From NCBI RefSeq assembly GCF_030123505.1, contig NZ_CP126115.1, positions 399,501 through 463,500 on the forward strand: a stretch of 64,000 nucleotides of DNA, read 5' to 3'. The notes beneath the pieces were generated by a model. The model made no database searches. It saw nothing but the letters and a program-made list of their open reading frames with translations, and was not told the origin of the DNA. The DNA comes from Neobacillus sp. YX16. Its GTDB lineage: Bacteria > Bacillota > Bacilli > Bacillales > Cytobacillaceae. Position 1 is the stretch's first letter; each line of letters opens with the position of its first letter. Shown piece by piece: positions 54,149 to 63,441 of this stretch. A program made the position numbers and the translations under genes.

Positions 54149-55025
54149 AAAATTTGCTCGATTAAATAGATATAAAGGGCTGCTAGCGATTCTGCCAGCC
54201 CTTTTGTTTATGTTAATCTTTTTTATTGGCGGGCTATTTCGTTCCATCTTCTTAAGTTTGCAAAGTCAGCCGCTGATTGGTGAGCAAAATCGATTTTGGG
54301 CGTATAACGAGTTGCTTCATCCCACATTTTATCATTCGATTGGAGTGACTGTTGGACTGGCAGCAGTGACGGCCATTATATCTGGAATATTGGGGTTGTT
54401 CGTTGCTTTATTTTTGGCGGAGTGCAGGAGAAAATGGAAATGGCTTCAAATCCTTTTCTATTTACCAATTGGAATCCCTCATTTATTGTCAGCCTATTTG
54501 TTAATGCAGGTACTGATGCAAAGCGGCTGGCTTGCACGAATAGCATTTCATATGGGATTAATTGATTCTTTTGAGACATTTCCGGTTTTAATCCATGATG
54601 ATTGGGGCATCGGTGTGCTCTTAGCTTATTTGTGGAAGGAAGTCCCCTTCATGGTGTTGTTAATTTACCCTTTTGTCGTCAAGCTTATTGAAGATTGGCA
54701 AGAAACGGCACAGGTACTCGGAGGGACATTTTCTCAAACAGTGCGTTGGGTGGTTGTTCCGATATTAATGCCTATGTGGGTTGGCGGTATGTGGGTTGTG
54801 TTTGCCTTTACATTAGGGGCCTATGAGATTCCTGCCCTGTTGGCAAGGACAACATTTGGGATGATTCCTGTACTTTCGTTTCAGGAGTATTCACAATTTG
54901 GCCTGGAACGGCAGCCAATAGCGATTGCCATGAATATGGTGTTGGCAGTGATTTCATTTGTAGCCGGTTGCCTATTAATGTATTTACAGCTCAGGTGGTA
55001 TAAAAAAGGGAGAAGAGTATGGTGA
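54132..55025 (+). CDS. ABC transporter permease (YnjC N-half-like)
   Basis: About 297 aa, six membrane spans, with the EAA-type loop EDWQETAQVLGGTFSQTVRW before VVVPILMPMWVGG. It corresponds to the first half of the long E. coli YnjC, which is split in two here. ATG at 54132 overlaps the upstream gene by 17 nt and fits the usual short N-terminus (MWQNTKKFARLNRYKG); the longer ORF from 54027 would overlap too far. Confidence 0.83.
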   Translation: MWQNTKKFARLNRYKGLLAILPALLFMLIFFIGGLFRSIFLSLQSQPLIGEQNRFWAYNELLHPTFYHSIGVTVGLAAVTAIISGILGLFVALFLAECRRKWKWLQILFYLPIGIPHLLSAYLLMQVLMQSGWLARIAFHMGLIDSFETFPVLIHDDWGIGVLLAYLWKEVPFMVLLIYPFVVKLIEDWQETAQVLGGTFSQTVRWVVVPILMPMWVGGMWVVFAFTLGAYEIPALLARTTFGMIPVLSFQEYSQFGLERQPIAIAMNMVLAVISFVAGCLLMYLQLRWYKKGRRVW

Positions 55026-55852
55026 AAAGCAGTAAAGGTTTAAAGATTATGCCAATTATGTTCATTATTATGATGATTTTATTTTTAACGCTGCCTTTTA
55101 TTCCGTTGGTTAGTTGGAGCTTAACGAAACAATGGCCATGGCCCTTGCTTCTCCCTGAAAAATGGAGCCTTGATTCCTGGAACTACCTCTTTTCCGTTTC
55201 GGGAAGGCTGGTTGAGGGCTTGTTGAATAGTTTTATCGTTGCTGGCATTACGTTAATTGGAAACATAATTGTTGGAATACCAGCGGCAAGAGCGCTGGCT
55301 AAATATGAAATGAAGTGGAAAATGATTGTGTTTACCATTCTTCTTTCCCCGTTATTTATACCCTATATGGTTTCGATTATGGGAATGTATGATATTGCCA
55401 TCCGGTTTAACTTTTTAAATCAATTTGTGAGTGTAGCTTTAGCCCATATGTTGGTTACACTGCCTTACTTTGTCGCTGCCATTTGGTTTCAATTCCGCTT
55501 AATCGGGCAGAGTCTGCAGGAAGCTGCATCAAGTTTGGGTGCCACTGAATGGAAAATATTCTTATGGATTGAGTGGCCCTTGCTTCTGCCTTCCTTTTTA
55601 TTAGGAAGCATGTTGGTCATTGTTATTTCTTTGAGTCAGTATTTACCAACATGGATTATGAGTGGGGGAACGTTAATTACAATTCCATTAGTTATTTTTC
55701 CGTTTGCAAGCAGTGGTAATTCCTCGCTTGTTTCTGCGTATAGTCTTGCATTTTTTGGACCTATTCTCGTATTATTGATGGTCTATTTTCTTCTTTTGCA
55801 GATTCATTCAAGAAAGATTCGAAGAGTGGAGGTGAGCAATCGTGAAGCTTGA
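55019..55852 (+). CDS. ABC transporter permease (YnjC C-half-like)
   Basis: 277 aa, six spans, with EAA loop GQSLQEAASSLGATEWKIFLW. Pairs with the previous permease to form the membrane channel. ATG overlaps the previous gene by 7 nt; GGGAGAAGAGT precedes it. Its end overlaps the ATPase start by 11 nt. Confidence 0.87.
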   Translation: MVKSSKGLKIMPIMFIIMMILFLTLPFIPLVSWSLTKQWPWPLLLPEKWSLDSWNYLFSVSGRLVEGLLNSFIVAGITLIGNIIVGIPAARALAKYEMKWKMIVFTILLSPLFIPYMVSIMGMYDIAIRFNFLNQFVSVALAHMLVTLPYFVAAIWFQFRLIGQSLQEAASSLGATEWKIFLWIEWPLLLPSFLLGSMLVIVISLSQYLPTWIMSGGTLITIPLVIFPFASSGNSSLVSAYSLAFFGPILVLLMVYFLLLQIHSRKIRRVEVSNREA

Positions 55853-56849
55853 GCAAGTATCGATACAGATTAATCAGGAGACAATCATTCATTCAATGGA
55901 TTTAACAGTCCTCCCAAGAGAAATTTTTGTGTTAATGGGACCGTCAGGAAGTGGGAAAACCACATTGCTAAAGGGGATCGCGGGGATTTTGCCGTTGGCT
56001 TCAGGGAAACAAAGCTGGGAAAGCGGTACAGGTACTATAGGGATGGTTTTTCAGGAGCCACGGCTTTTTCCGCATCTGACTGTTTTGGAAAATATCGCTT
56101 TCGGCTTACGGGTAAAAGGAATGCCTGCCAAGGAGAGAAAGGCAAGGGCCCTAGACTTTTTAAGAAATTTGCAGCTGGACAGCTTGGAAAATCGCTATCC
56201 CCATCAATTATCTGGCGGGCAGCAGCAGCGCGTTTCCTTGGGGAGGACGCTGATTCTAAATCCCGATCTCATTTTGCTGGACGAACCGTTTGCATCATTG
56301 GATCCTCCATTGCGGAAGGATTTGATTGATTGGTTGTATGAATTGCAAAGGAAGTTTGGCTTTGCAATATTATGGGTAACGCATTATATTGATGAGGCAC
56401 TGGTTGTTGCTGATCGAATCGGAATCATCCTAGAAGGAAGATTGCAGCAAATTGGCTCGCCCTTCGAACTTTTTCAACAGCCAGCCTCCGAAAAAATTGC
56501 CCAATTTTTCTCCCTGCCAAATCGATTTTCCCGTGAACAATGGTGCCGTTGGTTTGGGAGGGAGCTGCCTATACCTGAATCATTGGACATGGGCTGGGTC
56601 GATCCTAATCAATTACAGATAGTAGCCTCCGATAACGGCTTAATAAGGGAACGTATTGGTGAATCGCTGTGTATCATTGAAGGTGTGGTTTTAAAGATAA
56701 AGCCTGGCAGAGATGGATGTGCGGTGACTGTAATCGTGAATGGTCAAACATTTGATGTAAATAAAATCGGGTGGGAAGCAGTTCCGGGTGTAAATGAAAA
56801 CATTTCGATCCTTATTCCATTCGAGAAAATACATTGGTATAGTCAATAA
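55842..56849 (+). CDS. ABC transporter ATP-binding protein (YnjD-like)
   Basis: 335 aa. Walker A GPSGSGKTTLLKG, Q-loop GMVFQEPRLFPH, signature LSGGQQQRVSLGRTL, Walker B LILLDEPFASLD and H-loop WVTHYIDEA. A C-terminal regulatory extension of about 110 residues (TOBE-like) follows, longer than in E. coli YnjD. GTG start with GGAGGTGAGCAATC. It energises import of the ligand bound by the YnjB-like protein. Confidence 0.9.
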   Translation: MKLEQVSIQINQETIIHSMDLTVLPREIFVLMGPSGSGKTTLLKGIAGILPLASGKQSWESGTGTIGMVFQEPRLFPHLTVLENIAFGLRVKGMPAKERKARALDFLRNLQLDSLENRYPHQLSGGQQQRVSLGRTLILNPDLILLDEPFASLDPPLRKDLIDWLYELQRKFGFAILWVTHYIDEALVVADRIGIILEGRLQQIGSPFELFQQPASEKIAQFFSLPNRFSREQWCRWFGRELPIPESLDMGWVDPNQLQIVASDNGLIRERIGESLCIIEGVVLKIKPGRDGCAVTVIVNGQTFDVNKIGWEAVPGVNENISILIPFEKIHWYSQ

Positions 56850-56867
56850 CGGACTGGAGGAAATGGA

Positions 56868-57458
56868 GTGCTCGATACATATGGCCGTAAGGCGGTGCAG
56901 CCTATCATTTCAAAAACTGCACAATATTTATTAAAGATTGGCCTGAGAGCCAACCATGTTACATATATTGCTTTTTTAATCGGCCTGTTAGCAAGTGGTC
57001 TTGTCTACTTTGGGCATCCAATTACCGGGGTGGTCGTCCTCTGGGCTTCTGGTTTCCTCGATGCAGTTGATGGGTGCATGGCGAGATATAGTAAATCCTC
57101 ATCGGCTTGGGGGACTGTCCTCGATGTCACCTTTGATAGAGTGGTAGAAACGGGGATTCTTGTGGCGCTGGCACTTAGGCATCCTGAACCAAACATATTG
57201 TTTCTGTTTCTCCTGCTGGCCATCTCCATTATTTTTACCATGACCATTTTTTTAACAGTAGGAGCTTTATCTGAAAAAGAAAGTTATAAATCCTTTTACT
57301 ATCAGCCCGGCTTGGCAGAAAGGACAGAAGGATTCATACTATTTTCATTACTTGTTCTTTTTCAGGGACAATTAGAATTATGGACCATTATCTTTATTGC
57401 AGTTGAATTAATAACAGGATTTCAACGTCTATTAGAAGCGAAGAGAATCCTTTCTTGA
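56868..57458 (+). CDS. CDP-alcohol phosphatidyltransferase (YnjF-like)
   Basis: 196 aa, membrane enzyme joining a CDP-alcohol to an acceptor. The signature D-x2-D-G-x2-A-R-x8-G-x3-D-x3-D is complete in LDAVDGCMARYSKSSSAWG then TVLDVTFDR. Several membrane spans follow. E. coli ynjF is likewise last in its operon, supporting the equivalence of the clusters. GTG start with TGGAGGAAATGGA. Its lipid product is unknown. Confidence 0.87.
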   Translation: MLDTYGRKAVQPIISKTAQYLLKIGLRANHVTYIAFLIGLLASGLVYFGHPITGVVVLWASGFLDAVDGCMARYSKSSSAWGTVLDVTFDRVVETGILVALALRHPEPNILFLFLLLAISIIFTMTIFLTVGALSEKESYKSFYYQPGLAERTEGFILFSLLVLFQGQLELWTIIFIAVELITGFQRLLEAKRILS

Positions 57459-57480
57459 CGAAACAAAAAGACCATGAAGA

Positions 57481-57556
57481 CCATGGGGACGGTTCTTATG
57501 GATTTAATACATAGGATTTCTAGTTAGAGTATGACCATGAGAACCGTCCCTATGAA
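57481..57556. repeat. GGGGACGGTTCT palindromic repeat (copy 1)
   Basis: CCATGGGGACGGTTCTTATG and the inverted ATGAGAACCGTCCCTATG enclose about 40 nt. Nearly identical, including the centre, to the element at 62097. It sits in an intergenic region just after a gene, as REP-like sequences do. Confidence 0.75.
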
Positions 57557-57582
57557 ATGGGTGAGATAAAGGATAGGTGAAA

Positions 57583-59376
57583 ATGTTTAATTTAGCGGCA
57601 TTAATGCTTGAGAAGGTCGGAATTATTGTCATTGTTGCTTTTTTACTTTCGCAAATGAAATCATTTCGTCATATTATTCAAACCAGACACAAGACTAATG
57701 AGAGAATCCTGCTTATTTTACTTTTTGGTGCTTTTGGGATCATTAGTAATTATACAGGGGTTGAAGTTCATTATAATTCTATTAATAGAGCGACGTGGCT
57801 TTCTGAGTTAGAACACGAAAGTGCCCTGGCAAATACAAGAGTGATGGGGATAGTCATTGGAGGTTTGCTTGGTGGCCCGATAGTGGGTGTTGGTGCAGGC
57901 CTGGTCGCTGGAGTCCACCGTTACACGTTAGGCGGTTTCACCGCATTTTCTTGTGCAATTTCTACTATCCTAGCTGGAATTATAGCAGGTTACTTTGGAA
58001 AAAAAAGAAAACAGATGGGGAAACAAATCACTGCTGGATTTGCTGTCATGATAGGTATGATAATGGAGTCTGTGCAGATGTTACTGATACTTGTTCTTGC
58101 TAAACCCTTTGAACAAGCGTGGAGTCTTGTACAGTTTATTAGCATCCCGATGATATTCGGCAATGGGTTAGGTACATTGCTATTTATGATTATTATAGGA
58201 GCAATTAAACGTGATAAAGAACTTACCCGTGCAAATCAAACCAACCAGGCATTTCTTATTGCCGATCAAACTCTGCCATATTTTCGACAAGGCTTAAGTT
58301 TCCATTCCTGCAGGGAAATAGCGGAAATTATGCTGAAACTAACCCATGCTGACGCGGTATCCATTACAGATGACCACCAAGTCCTAGCTCATGTCGGTGC
58401 TGGGTCAGATCACCATATCCCTAAGTCAAAACCAGAGACAGGTTTGACAAAAAAAGTTCTCGAATACGGCAAGGTTTCAGTTGCAAAATCGAAGATAGAA
58501 ATTCTCTGTGTTCAAAATGATTGTCCTTTAGAAGCCGCCATTGTGCTGCCATTAAGGGTTAAAAATAAAATTGTCGGTACATTAAAAATGTATTATACCG
58601 ATCCTGAAAAATTAGATAGGGTGCAGCAGGAATTAGCGGAAGGACTAGCTAATCTCTTTTCTACACAGCTAGAGCTTGCAGAAGCAGAAAGACAGACGAA
58701 GCTATTGAAGGATGCAGAAATCAAAGCCTTACAGGCACAAATCCATCCGCACTTTTTATTTAATAGTATGAATACCATCTCCGCACTTTGCCGAACAGAT
58801 GCAGATAAGGCGCGTAAATTACTGTTGGAGCTCAGTTCATTTTTTCGCGGCAATCTTCAGGGAGCAAGGCAGATGCTCCTTCCGTTGGAGAAGGAATTGG
58901 CGAATGTCAAGGCTTATCTTTCTTTGGAACAGACCCGTTTTCCAAATAAGTACTTCGTAGATTTTCAAATTGAACCAGGTCTCGAAGAGCTGCTGATTCC
59001 GCCGTTTACCCTGCAGCCATTGGTAGAAAATGCGATTCATCATGGCTTTCCTCGAAGTAAATCTGAGGGGAGAATCACCATTCAGATTTTTTCCGAAAAT
59101 AATCAATTGCAAATTATTGTTGCGGATAACGGAAAAGGCATTCCTAATGAGAGGATAAAAGTATTAGGTAAGCAAAATGTAAACTCAAAAAAAGGAAATG
59201 GCACGGCTATTTTTAATATAAATGAACGTCTTAAAGGAATTTATAATGGTCAAGCCTGTTTAACTATAAAAAGTCAAGTGGATCAAGTGGATCATGGAAC
59301 AACAGTCACGATTTCCATTCCGCACGACTATAAAGGAGTTTTTGATCAAAATGCTGAAAGCGTACATAGTGGATGA
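57583..59376 (+). CDS. LytS-type sensor histidine kinase
   Basis: 597 aa: five or six membrane spans of the 5TM-5TMR-LYT type (GVEVHYNSINRATW, VGVGAGLVAGVHRYTLGG), a GAF domain (about 230-360), then the His-kinase domain with QAQIHPHFLFNSMNTISALC and ATPase boxes LQPLVENAIHHGF and IIVADNGKGIP. Like B. subtilis LytS or E. coli BtsS, probably senses extracellular pyruvate or a related signal. ATG at 57583 or GTG at 57577. Its end overlaps the response-regulator gene. Confidence 0.9.
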   Translation: MFNLAALMLEKVGIIVIVAFLLSQMKSFRHIIQTRHKTNERILLILLFGAFGIISNYTGVEVHYNSINRATWLSELEHESALANTRVMGIVIGGLLGGPIVGVGAGLVAGVHRYTLGGFTAFSCAISTILAGIIAGYFGKKRKQMGKQITAGFAVMIGMIMESVQMLLILVLAKPFEQAWSLVQFISIPMIFGNGLGTLLFMIIIGAIKRDKELTRANQTNQAFLIADQTLPYFRQGLSFHSCREIAEIMLKLTHADAVSITDDHQVLAHVGAGSDHHIPKSKPETGLTKKVLEYGKVSVAKSKIEILCVQNDCPLEAAIVLPLRVKNKIVGTLKMYYTDPEKLDRVQQELAEGLANLFSTQLELAEAERQTKLLKDAEIKALQAQIHPHFLFNSMNTISALCRTDADKARKLLLELSSFFRGNLQGARQMLLPLEKELANVKAYLSLEQTRFPNKYFVDFQIEPGLEELLIPPFTLQPLVENAIHHGFPRSKSEGRITIQIFSENNQLQIIVADNGKGIPNERIKVLGKQNVNSKKGNGTAIFNINERLKGIYNGQACLTIKSQVDQVDHGTTVTISIPHDYKGVFDQNAESVHSG

Positions 59377-60088
59377 TGAACCATTAGCAAGAGATGAATT
59401 AAAATACTTGTTGAATCGCAGCAAACAGGTTGTCGTCTTGGGTGAAAGTGATTGTGTCGAGGATGCCATTGCAGATATTTTTGGGTTAAAACCAGATCTT
59501 GTCTTTTTAGATATTGAACTGGCTGATGAAAGCGGATTGGACTTAGCAAAGCAATTAGAAAACCTAAATCCGGCTCCAGCAACTGTTTTTGCTACTGCTT
59601 ACGATGAGTTTGCGTATCAGGCATTTGAATTAAATGCAGTGGATTATATATTAAAACCATTTGATGAAGAACGTATCGGAAAAACACTGAAAAAAATTAA
59701 AAAGATGCAAAAAATTGGAGATCAGGATTTTCCGATTTATTCCTCTGAGAAAAACAACCAAAATGGAAAGATTGCCGTCCTTGTCGATGAAAGAATTATT
59801 TTATTACCCAATGCTGACATTGTTTATTTAGAATCCAGTGAGGGTAAGTGCACAATCGAAACAATGGACCAAAAGTACAAAGTAAGTGAGGCGCTCGTTG
59901 TATTAGAGAAAAAGCTAACTAACACCAAATTTCTTCGCGTCCACCGCAGTTTTATTGTAAACATCGACCATATCGTAGAAATAGAGCCTTGGTTTAACTC
60001 TACTTATAATTTAATCATGAAAAACGATTCAAAGGTTCCGGTCAGCCGGACCTATGTAAAAGAATTAAAGCAGATGGTAGGGATCTGA
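59351..60088 (+). CDS. LytTR-family response regulator
   Basis: 245 aa. Receiver domain MLKAYIVDDEPLARDELKYL with phospho-acceptor Asp in DLVFLDIELAD and Lys in DYILKPFDEE, then a C-terminal LytTR DNA-binding domain (DIVYLESSEGKCTIE, FLRVHRSFIVNIDHI). Partner of the kinase at 57583. Likely activates the downstream cstA gene via the direct repeats at 60132. ATG at 59351 lies 12 nt after AAGGAG, a little far. Confidence 0.92.
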   Translation: MLKAYIVDDEPLARDELKYLLNRSKQVVVLGESDCVEDAIADIFGLKPDLVFLDIELADESGLDLAKQLENLNPAPATVFATAYDEFAYQAFELNAVDYILKPFDEERIGKTLKKIKKMQKIGDQDFPIYSSEKNNQNGKIAVLVDERIILLPNADIVYLESSEGKCTIETMDQKYKVSEALVVLEKKLTNTKFLRVHRSFIVNIDHIVEIEPWFNSTYNLIMKNDSKVPVSRTYVKELKQMVGI

Positions 60089-60131
60089 ATTTTCTGTTTT
60101 CCATTCGTTAATGGTTGTATTTCATCTGTCG

Positions 60132-60174
60132 GTTTTTGCAATTCACCTCCCGATTTGTGCAAGTTATCTTGAAA
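60132..60174 (+). promoter_or_regulatory. LytTR-type direct repeats upstream of cstA
   Basis: CGGTTTTTGCAATT and CGATTTGTGCAAGTT start 21 bp apart, two helical turns, as known for LytTR regulators. They lie upstream of cstA, directly behind the regulator gene. Confidence 0.65.
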
Positions 60175-60180
60175 ATGAAA

Positions 60181-60194
60181 TAAAAACGTTTTCA
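60181..60194 (+). promoter_or_regulatory. cre site (CcpA) upstream of cstA
   Basis: TAAAAACGTTTTCA matches the cre consensus TGWAANCGNTNWCA at 13 of 14 positions. This suggests carbon catabolite control by CcpA. Confidence 0.65.
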
Positions 60195-60244
60195 TTTTAT
60201 AAGATTATGACTGTGTATATGAAGAAGTGGAGGGAGAATAAAAA

Positions 60245-62050
60245 ATGAATGCGATTTCAATTGTAATAGGTTCAATATGTATCCTCTTAATCGTTTATCG
60301 TTTATATGGCACATTTATGGCGGCAAAGGTTTTGAAACTTAATGATTCTAAGCCGACACCTGCTCAAAAATTAGAAGATGGACAGGATTATGTACCTACA
60401 AATAAATGGGTTGTATTTGGTCACCATTTTGCTGCGATAGCTGCAGCTGGACCTTTAGTTGGTCCAATTCTGGCAGCACAATTCGGTTATTTACCGGGAC
60501 TACTGTGGCTGTTAATTGGTGCAGTAATTGGTGGAGCTGTCCACGATATGGTCGTTCTTTTTGCATCAATGCGCAGAGAAGGAAAATCTTTATCAGAGGT
60601 TGCAAAGGAAGAACTCGGTCCTGTAGCAGGATTCTGTACAGGATTAGCGATGTTATTCATTATCACGATTACCATGGCAGGTTTGTCAATGGTTGTGTTG
60701 GGCGCACTTGAAAGAAACCCATGGGGAACGTTTGCAGTTGGCATCACCATTCCGATTGCAATGGGTGTTGGATTATATCATAAAAAGACCGGCAATTTAA
60801 AACTAGCTACAACTGTTGGTTTCATTCTAATCATGGCAGCAATCGTATGGGGACCGAATATTCAAGGTACATGGTTAGGAGATTTGTTAACACTTGAAAA
60901 AAGTACGCTTGCTCTTATTTTACCAATCTATGCATTTTTTGCAGCAGCATTACCTGTCTGGTTATTGCTGGCACCACGCGATTATTTAAGTACATTTATG
61001 AAGATTGGCGTATTCGCAGCATTGATCGTTGGGGTATTCATTGTAAACCCAGAGGTTCAATTCCCTGCATTTACAGATTTTATTAATGGCGGGGGTCCTG
61101 TTGTTGCTGGTCCAGTTTGGCCATTTATCTCGATTACAATTGCTTGCGGAGCAATTTCAGGATTCCACGCATTCGTTGGGTCTGGTACAACACCGAAGAT
61201 GATCAGCCGCTGGGGTGACATTAAAGGTGTGGCTTTTGGGGCTATGCTTGTTGAATGCTTAGTGGCAATTATGGCTTTAATTGCTGCCATCTCTCTTCAA
61301 CCAGGAGATTATTTTGCTATCAATTCATCACCTGAGAAATTCGCAACACTTGGAATGGAAACAGTTGAACTTGACCAACTGGAGGAAAAGGTGGGAATGG
61401 ACCTTGAAGGAAGAACAGGTGGGGCCGTTACCCTCGCTGTAGGGATGACATACATCTTCACTGCAGTCCCATTCTTCGCAAAATTAGCATCTTATTTCTA
61501 TCAATTTGTCATTCTATTTGAGGCTGTCTTTATCTTAACTGCGATTGATTCAGGAACCAGGGTTGCTCGTTATCTTATCCAGGATTTCCTTGGAGACTTT
61601 ATTAAACCATTAAAACGTACAGATTCACTTGGAGCAAATATCTTTGCGAGTGCACTTGCCTGCTTCGTATGGGGATATCTTCTTTTCTCAGGGGACATCA
61701 GTTCCGTTTGGGCACTATTTGGTGTATCAAACCAATTAATGGCTTCTATCGGACTCATTGTCGGAGCAACAGTAATCCTTAAGATTGCAGAAAAGCGCTG
61801 GTACATGCTGACATGTCTAATTCCGCTTGCTTACCTATTTGTAACTGTAATGACTGCAGGCTACTGGATGATTAAAAACGTCTACTTCAATGCAGAAAAT
61901 GCTGGTTTCAGCGTATTAAACGGTATTCTATCCATTACCATGCTCATCCTTGGTATAGTAATTATGGTTGCTTCAATAAACAAATGGATTAAGCTTTGGA
62001 AAATTCCACAAAATCTATTAGTAGAACAATCGGAAAAAGAAGTAGCATAA
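60245..62050 (+). CDS. cstA: CstA-family carbon starvation / pyruvate transporter
   Basis: 601 aa, many membrane spans, with GHHFAAIAAAGPLVGPILAAQ, GAVHDMVVLFASMRREGKSL, ISGFHAFVGSGTTPKMISRW and AIDSGTRVARYLIQDFLGD, all CstA hallmarks. Family members import peptides or pyruvate (BtsT, CstA). Placed behind a LytST-like system, as BtsT is controlled by BtsSR, so pyruvate uptake is the likely job. GGAGGGAGAATAAAAA precedes ATG. Confidence 0.93.
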   Translation: MNAISIVIGSICILLIVYRLYGTFMAAKVLKLNDSKPTPAQKLEDGQDYVPTNKWVVFGHHFAAIAAAGPLVGPILAAQFGYLPGLLWLLIGAVIGGAVHDMVVLFASMRREGKSLSEVAKEELGPVAGFCTGLAMLFIITITMAGLSMVVLGALERNPWGTFAVGITIPIAMGVGLYHKKTGNLKLATTVGFILIMAAIVWGPNIQGTWLGDLLTLEKSTLALILPIYAFFAAALPVWLLLAPRDYLSTFMKIGVFAALIVGVFIVNPEVQFPAFTDFINGGGPVVAGPVWPFISITIACGAISGFHAFVGSGTTPKMISRWGDIKGVAFGAMLVECLVAIMALIAAISLQPGDYFAINSSPEKFATLGMETVELDQLEEKVGMDLEGRTGGAVTLAVGMTYIFTAVPFFAKLASYFYQFVILFEAVFILTAIDSGTRVARYLIQDFLGDFIKPLKRTDSLGANIFASALACFVWGYLLFSGDISSVWALFGVSNQLMASIGLIVGATVILKIAEKRWYMLTCLIPLAYLFVTVMTAGYWMIKNVYFNAENAGFSVLNGILSITMLILGIVIMVASINKWIKLWKIPQNLLVEQSEKEVA

Positions 62051-62056
62051 AAAACA

Positions 62057-62094
62057 AGCACCCATTCGACTTAATGAAAGGGTGCTATTTTTTT
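62057..62094 (+). terminator. terminator of cstA
   Basis: AGCACCC pairs with GGGTGCT, followed by ATTTTTTTATA. Confidence 0.85.
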
Positions 62095-62096
62095 AT

Positions 62097-62177
62097 ATGG
62101 ACCATGGGGACGGTTCTTATGGATTTAATACATAAGATTCCTAGTTAAAGTATGACCATGAGAACCGTCCCCATGAA
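62097..62177. repeat. GGGGACGGTTCT palindromic repeat (copy 2)
   Basis: CCATGGGGACGGTTCTTATG, a central stretch differing from copy 1 at about three positions, then ATGAGAACCGTCCCCATGAA. It directly follows the cstA terminator. Confidence 0.75.
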
Positions 62178-62343
62178 ACCCCATGAAACCAGAAAAAAAT
62201 GGTTGATTTTTAGTGTTTCTATGACTAAACTCAATTCGATACCTTTCACTAATAATCTACTTTTTTCGACTATGTCACTGCTTTTATATAAATGAACCAG
62301 TATTTTAGTAGAGTCTAATGATTCTTATTCATAGGAGGCTTCC

Positions 62344-63441
62344 ATGGCAAACGATATTATTATCCGTTTTGATAACGTAACAAAATCTTACAACAGTCAC
62401 AGTAAAGTATTACAAGATGTGAGCTTTGAACTTGAACGTGGAAAATTTTACACATTACTTGGTCCTTCAGGTTGTGGAAAGACGACGATTTTACGTATCA
62501 TTGCAGGCTTTGAAAAACCGACAAAAGGGGATATTTACATTAACGGCAAGTGTGTAAACGACATTCCAGCAAACGAGCGTCAAGTAAACACTGTATTCCA
62601 AGACTACGCCCTATTCCCGCACTTAAACGTATTTGAAAACGTGGCATTCGGTTTACGCATTAAAAAAGTAAAAGAATCTGAAATTAAAGTACGCGTAGCA
62701 GAAGCGTTAAAGTTCGTAAACTTAGCAGGTTATGAAAACCGTGAAATTACAGAAATGTCAGGCGGTCAGCGTCAACGGGTTGCGATCGCACGTGCTATCA
62801 TTAATGACCCAGAAGTGATTTTACTCGATGAACCATTATCAGCACTTGATTTAAAGCTGCGGACAGAAATGCAATACGAGCTGCGTGAGCTACAGCAACG
62901 CCTTGGCAAAACATTTATTTTCGTTACGCACGACCAAGAGGAAGCTTTAGCGATGAGTGATGAAATTTTCGTTTTAAACGAAGGGATTATCCAGCAATCT
63001 GGTACACCCGTTGATATATACGATGAGCCAATTAACCGCTTCGTTGCAGACTTTATCGGGGAATCAAACATCGTTGACGGCGTCATGCTTGAAGACTATA
63101 AAGTCAAATTCGCTGGAAATGTATTTGACTGTGTCGACGGCGGTATGAAGCACAACGAAAAAATCGATGTTGTCATTCGTCCAGAAGACCTGCACATCAC
63201 ATCGCCAGAAGCAGGTAAAATTGGTGTTCGCGTCGATACGCAGTTATTCCGCGGTGTACATTACGAGTTATCAACATATGACAAGGATGGAAATGAGTGG
63301 CTTGTACACTCGCTGAAAAAGGCTGAAGTAGGTGCACAAGTAGGTCTAGATTTCGACCCAGAAGCGATTCATATTATGCGTCTAAATGAAACAGAAGAAG
63401 AATTTGACGCACGTATAGAGGCATACACGAATGAAATTTAA
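62344..63441 (+). CDS. potA: spermidine/putrescine ABC transporter ATPase PotA
   Basis: 365 aa. Walker [15 protein letters not shown], signature [14 protein letters not shown], Walker [14 protein letters not shown]-loop VTHDQEEA and a C-terminal TOBE domain ([12 protein letters not shown]). Powers polyamine uptake with PotB, PotC and PotD. CATAGGAGGCTTCC precedes ATG. Its codon choice (many CGT, GTA and ACG codons) looks a little different from the cstA region. The start of potB overlaps its end. Confidence 0.94.
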   Translation: MANDIIIRFDNVTKSYNSHSKVLQDVSFELERGKFYTLLGPSGCGKTTILRIIAGFEKPTKGDIYINGKCVNDIPANERQVNTVFQDYALFPHLNVFENVAFGLRIKKVKESEIKVRVAEALKFVNLAGYENREITEMSGGQRQRVAIARAIINDPEVILLDEPLSALDLKLRTEMQYELRELQQRLGKTFIFVTHDQEEALAMSDEIFVLNEGIIQQSGTPVDIYDEPINRFVADFIGESNIVDGVMLEDYKVKFAGNVFDCVDGGMKHNEKIDVVIRPEDLHITSPEAGKIGVRVDTQLFRGVHYELSTYDKDGNEWLVHSLKKAEVGAQVGLDFDPEAIHIMRLNETEEEFDARIEAYTNEI

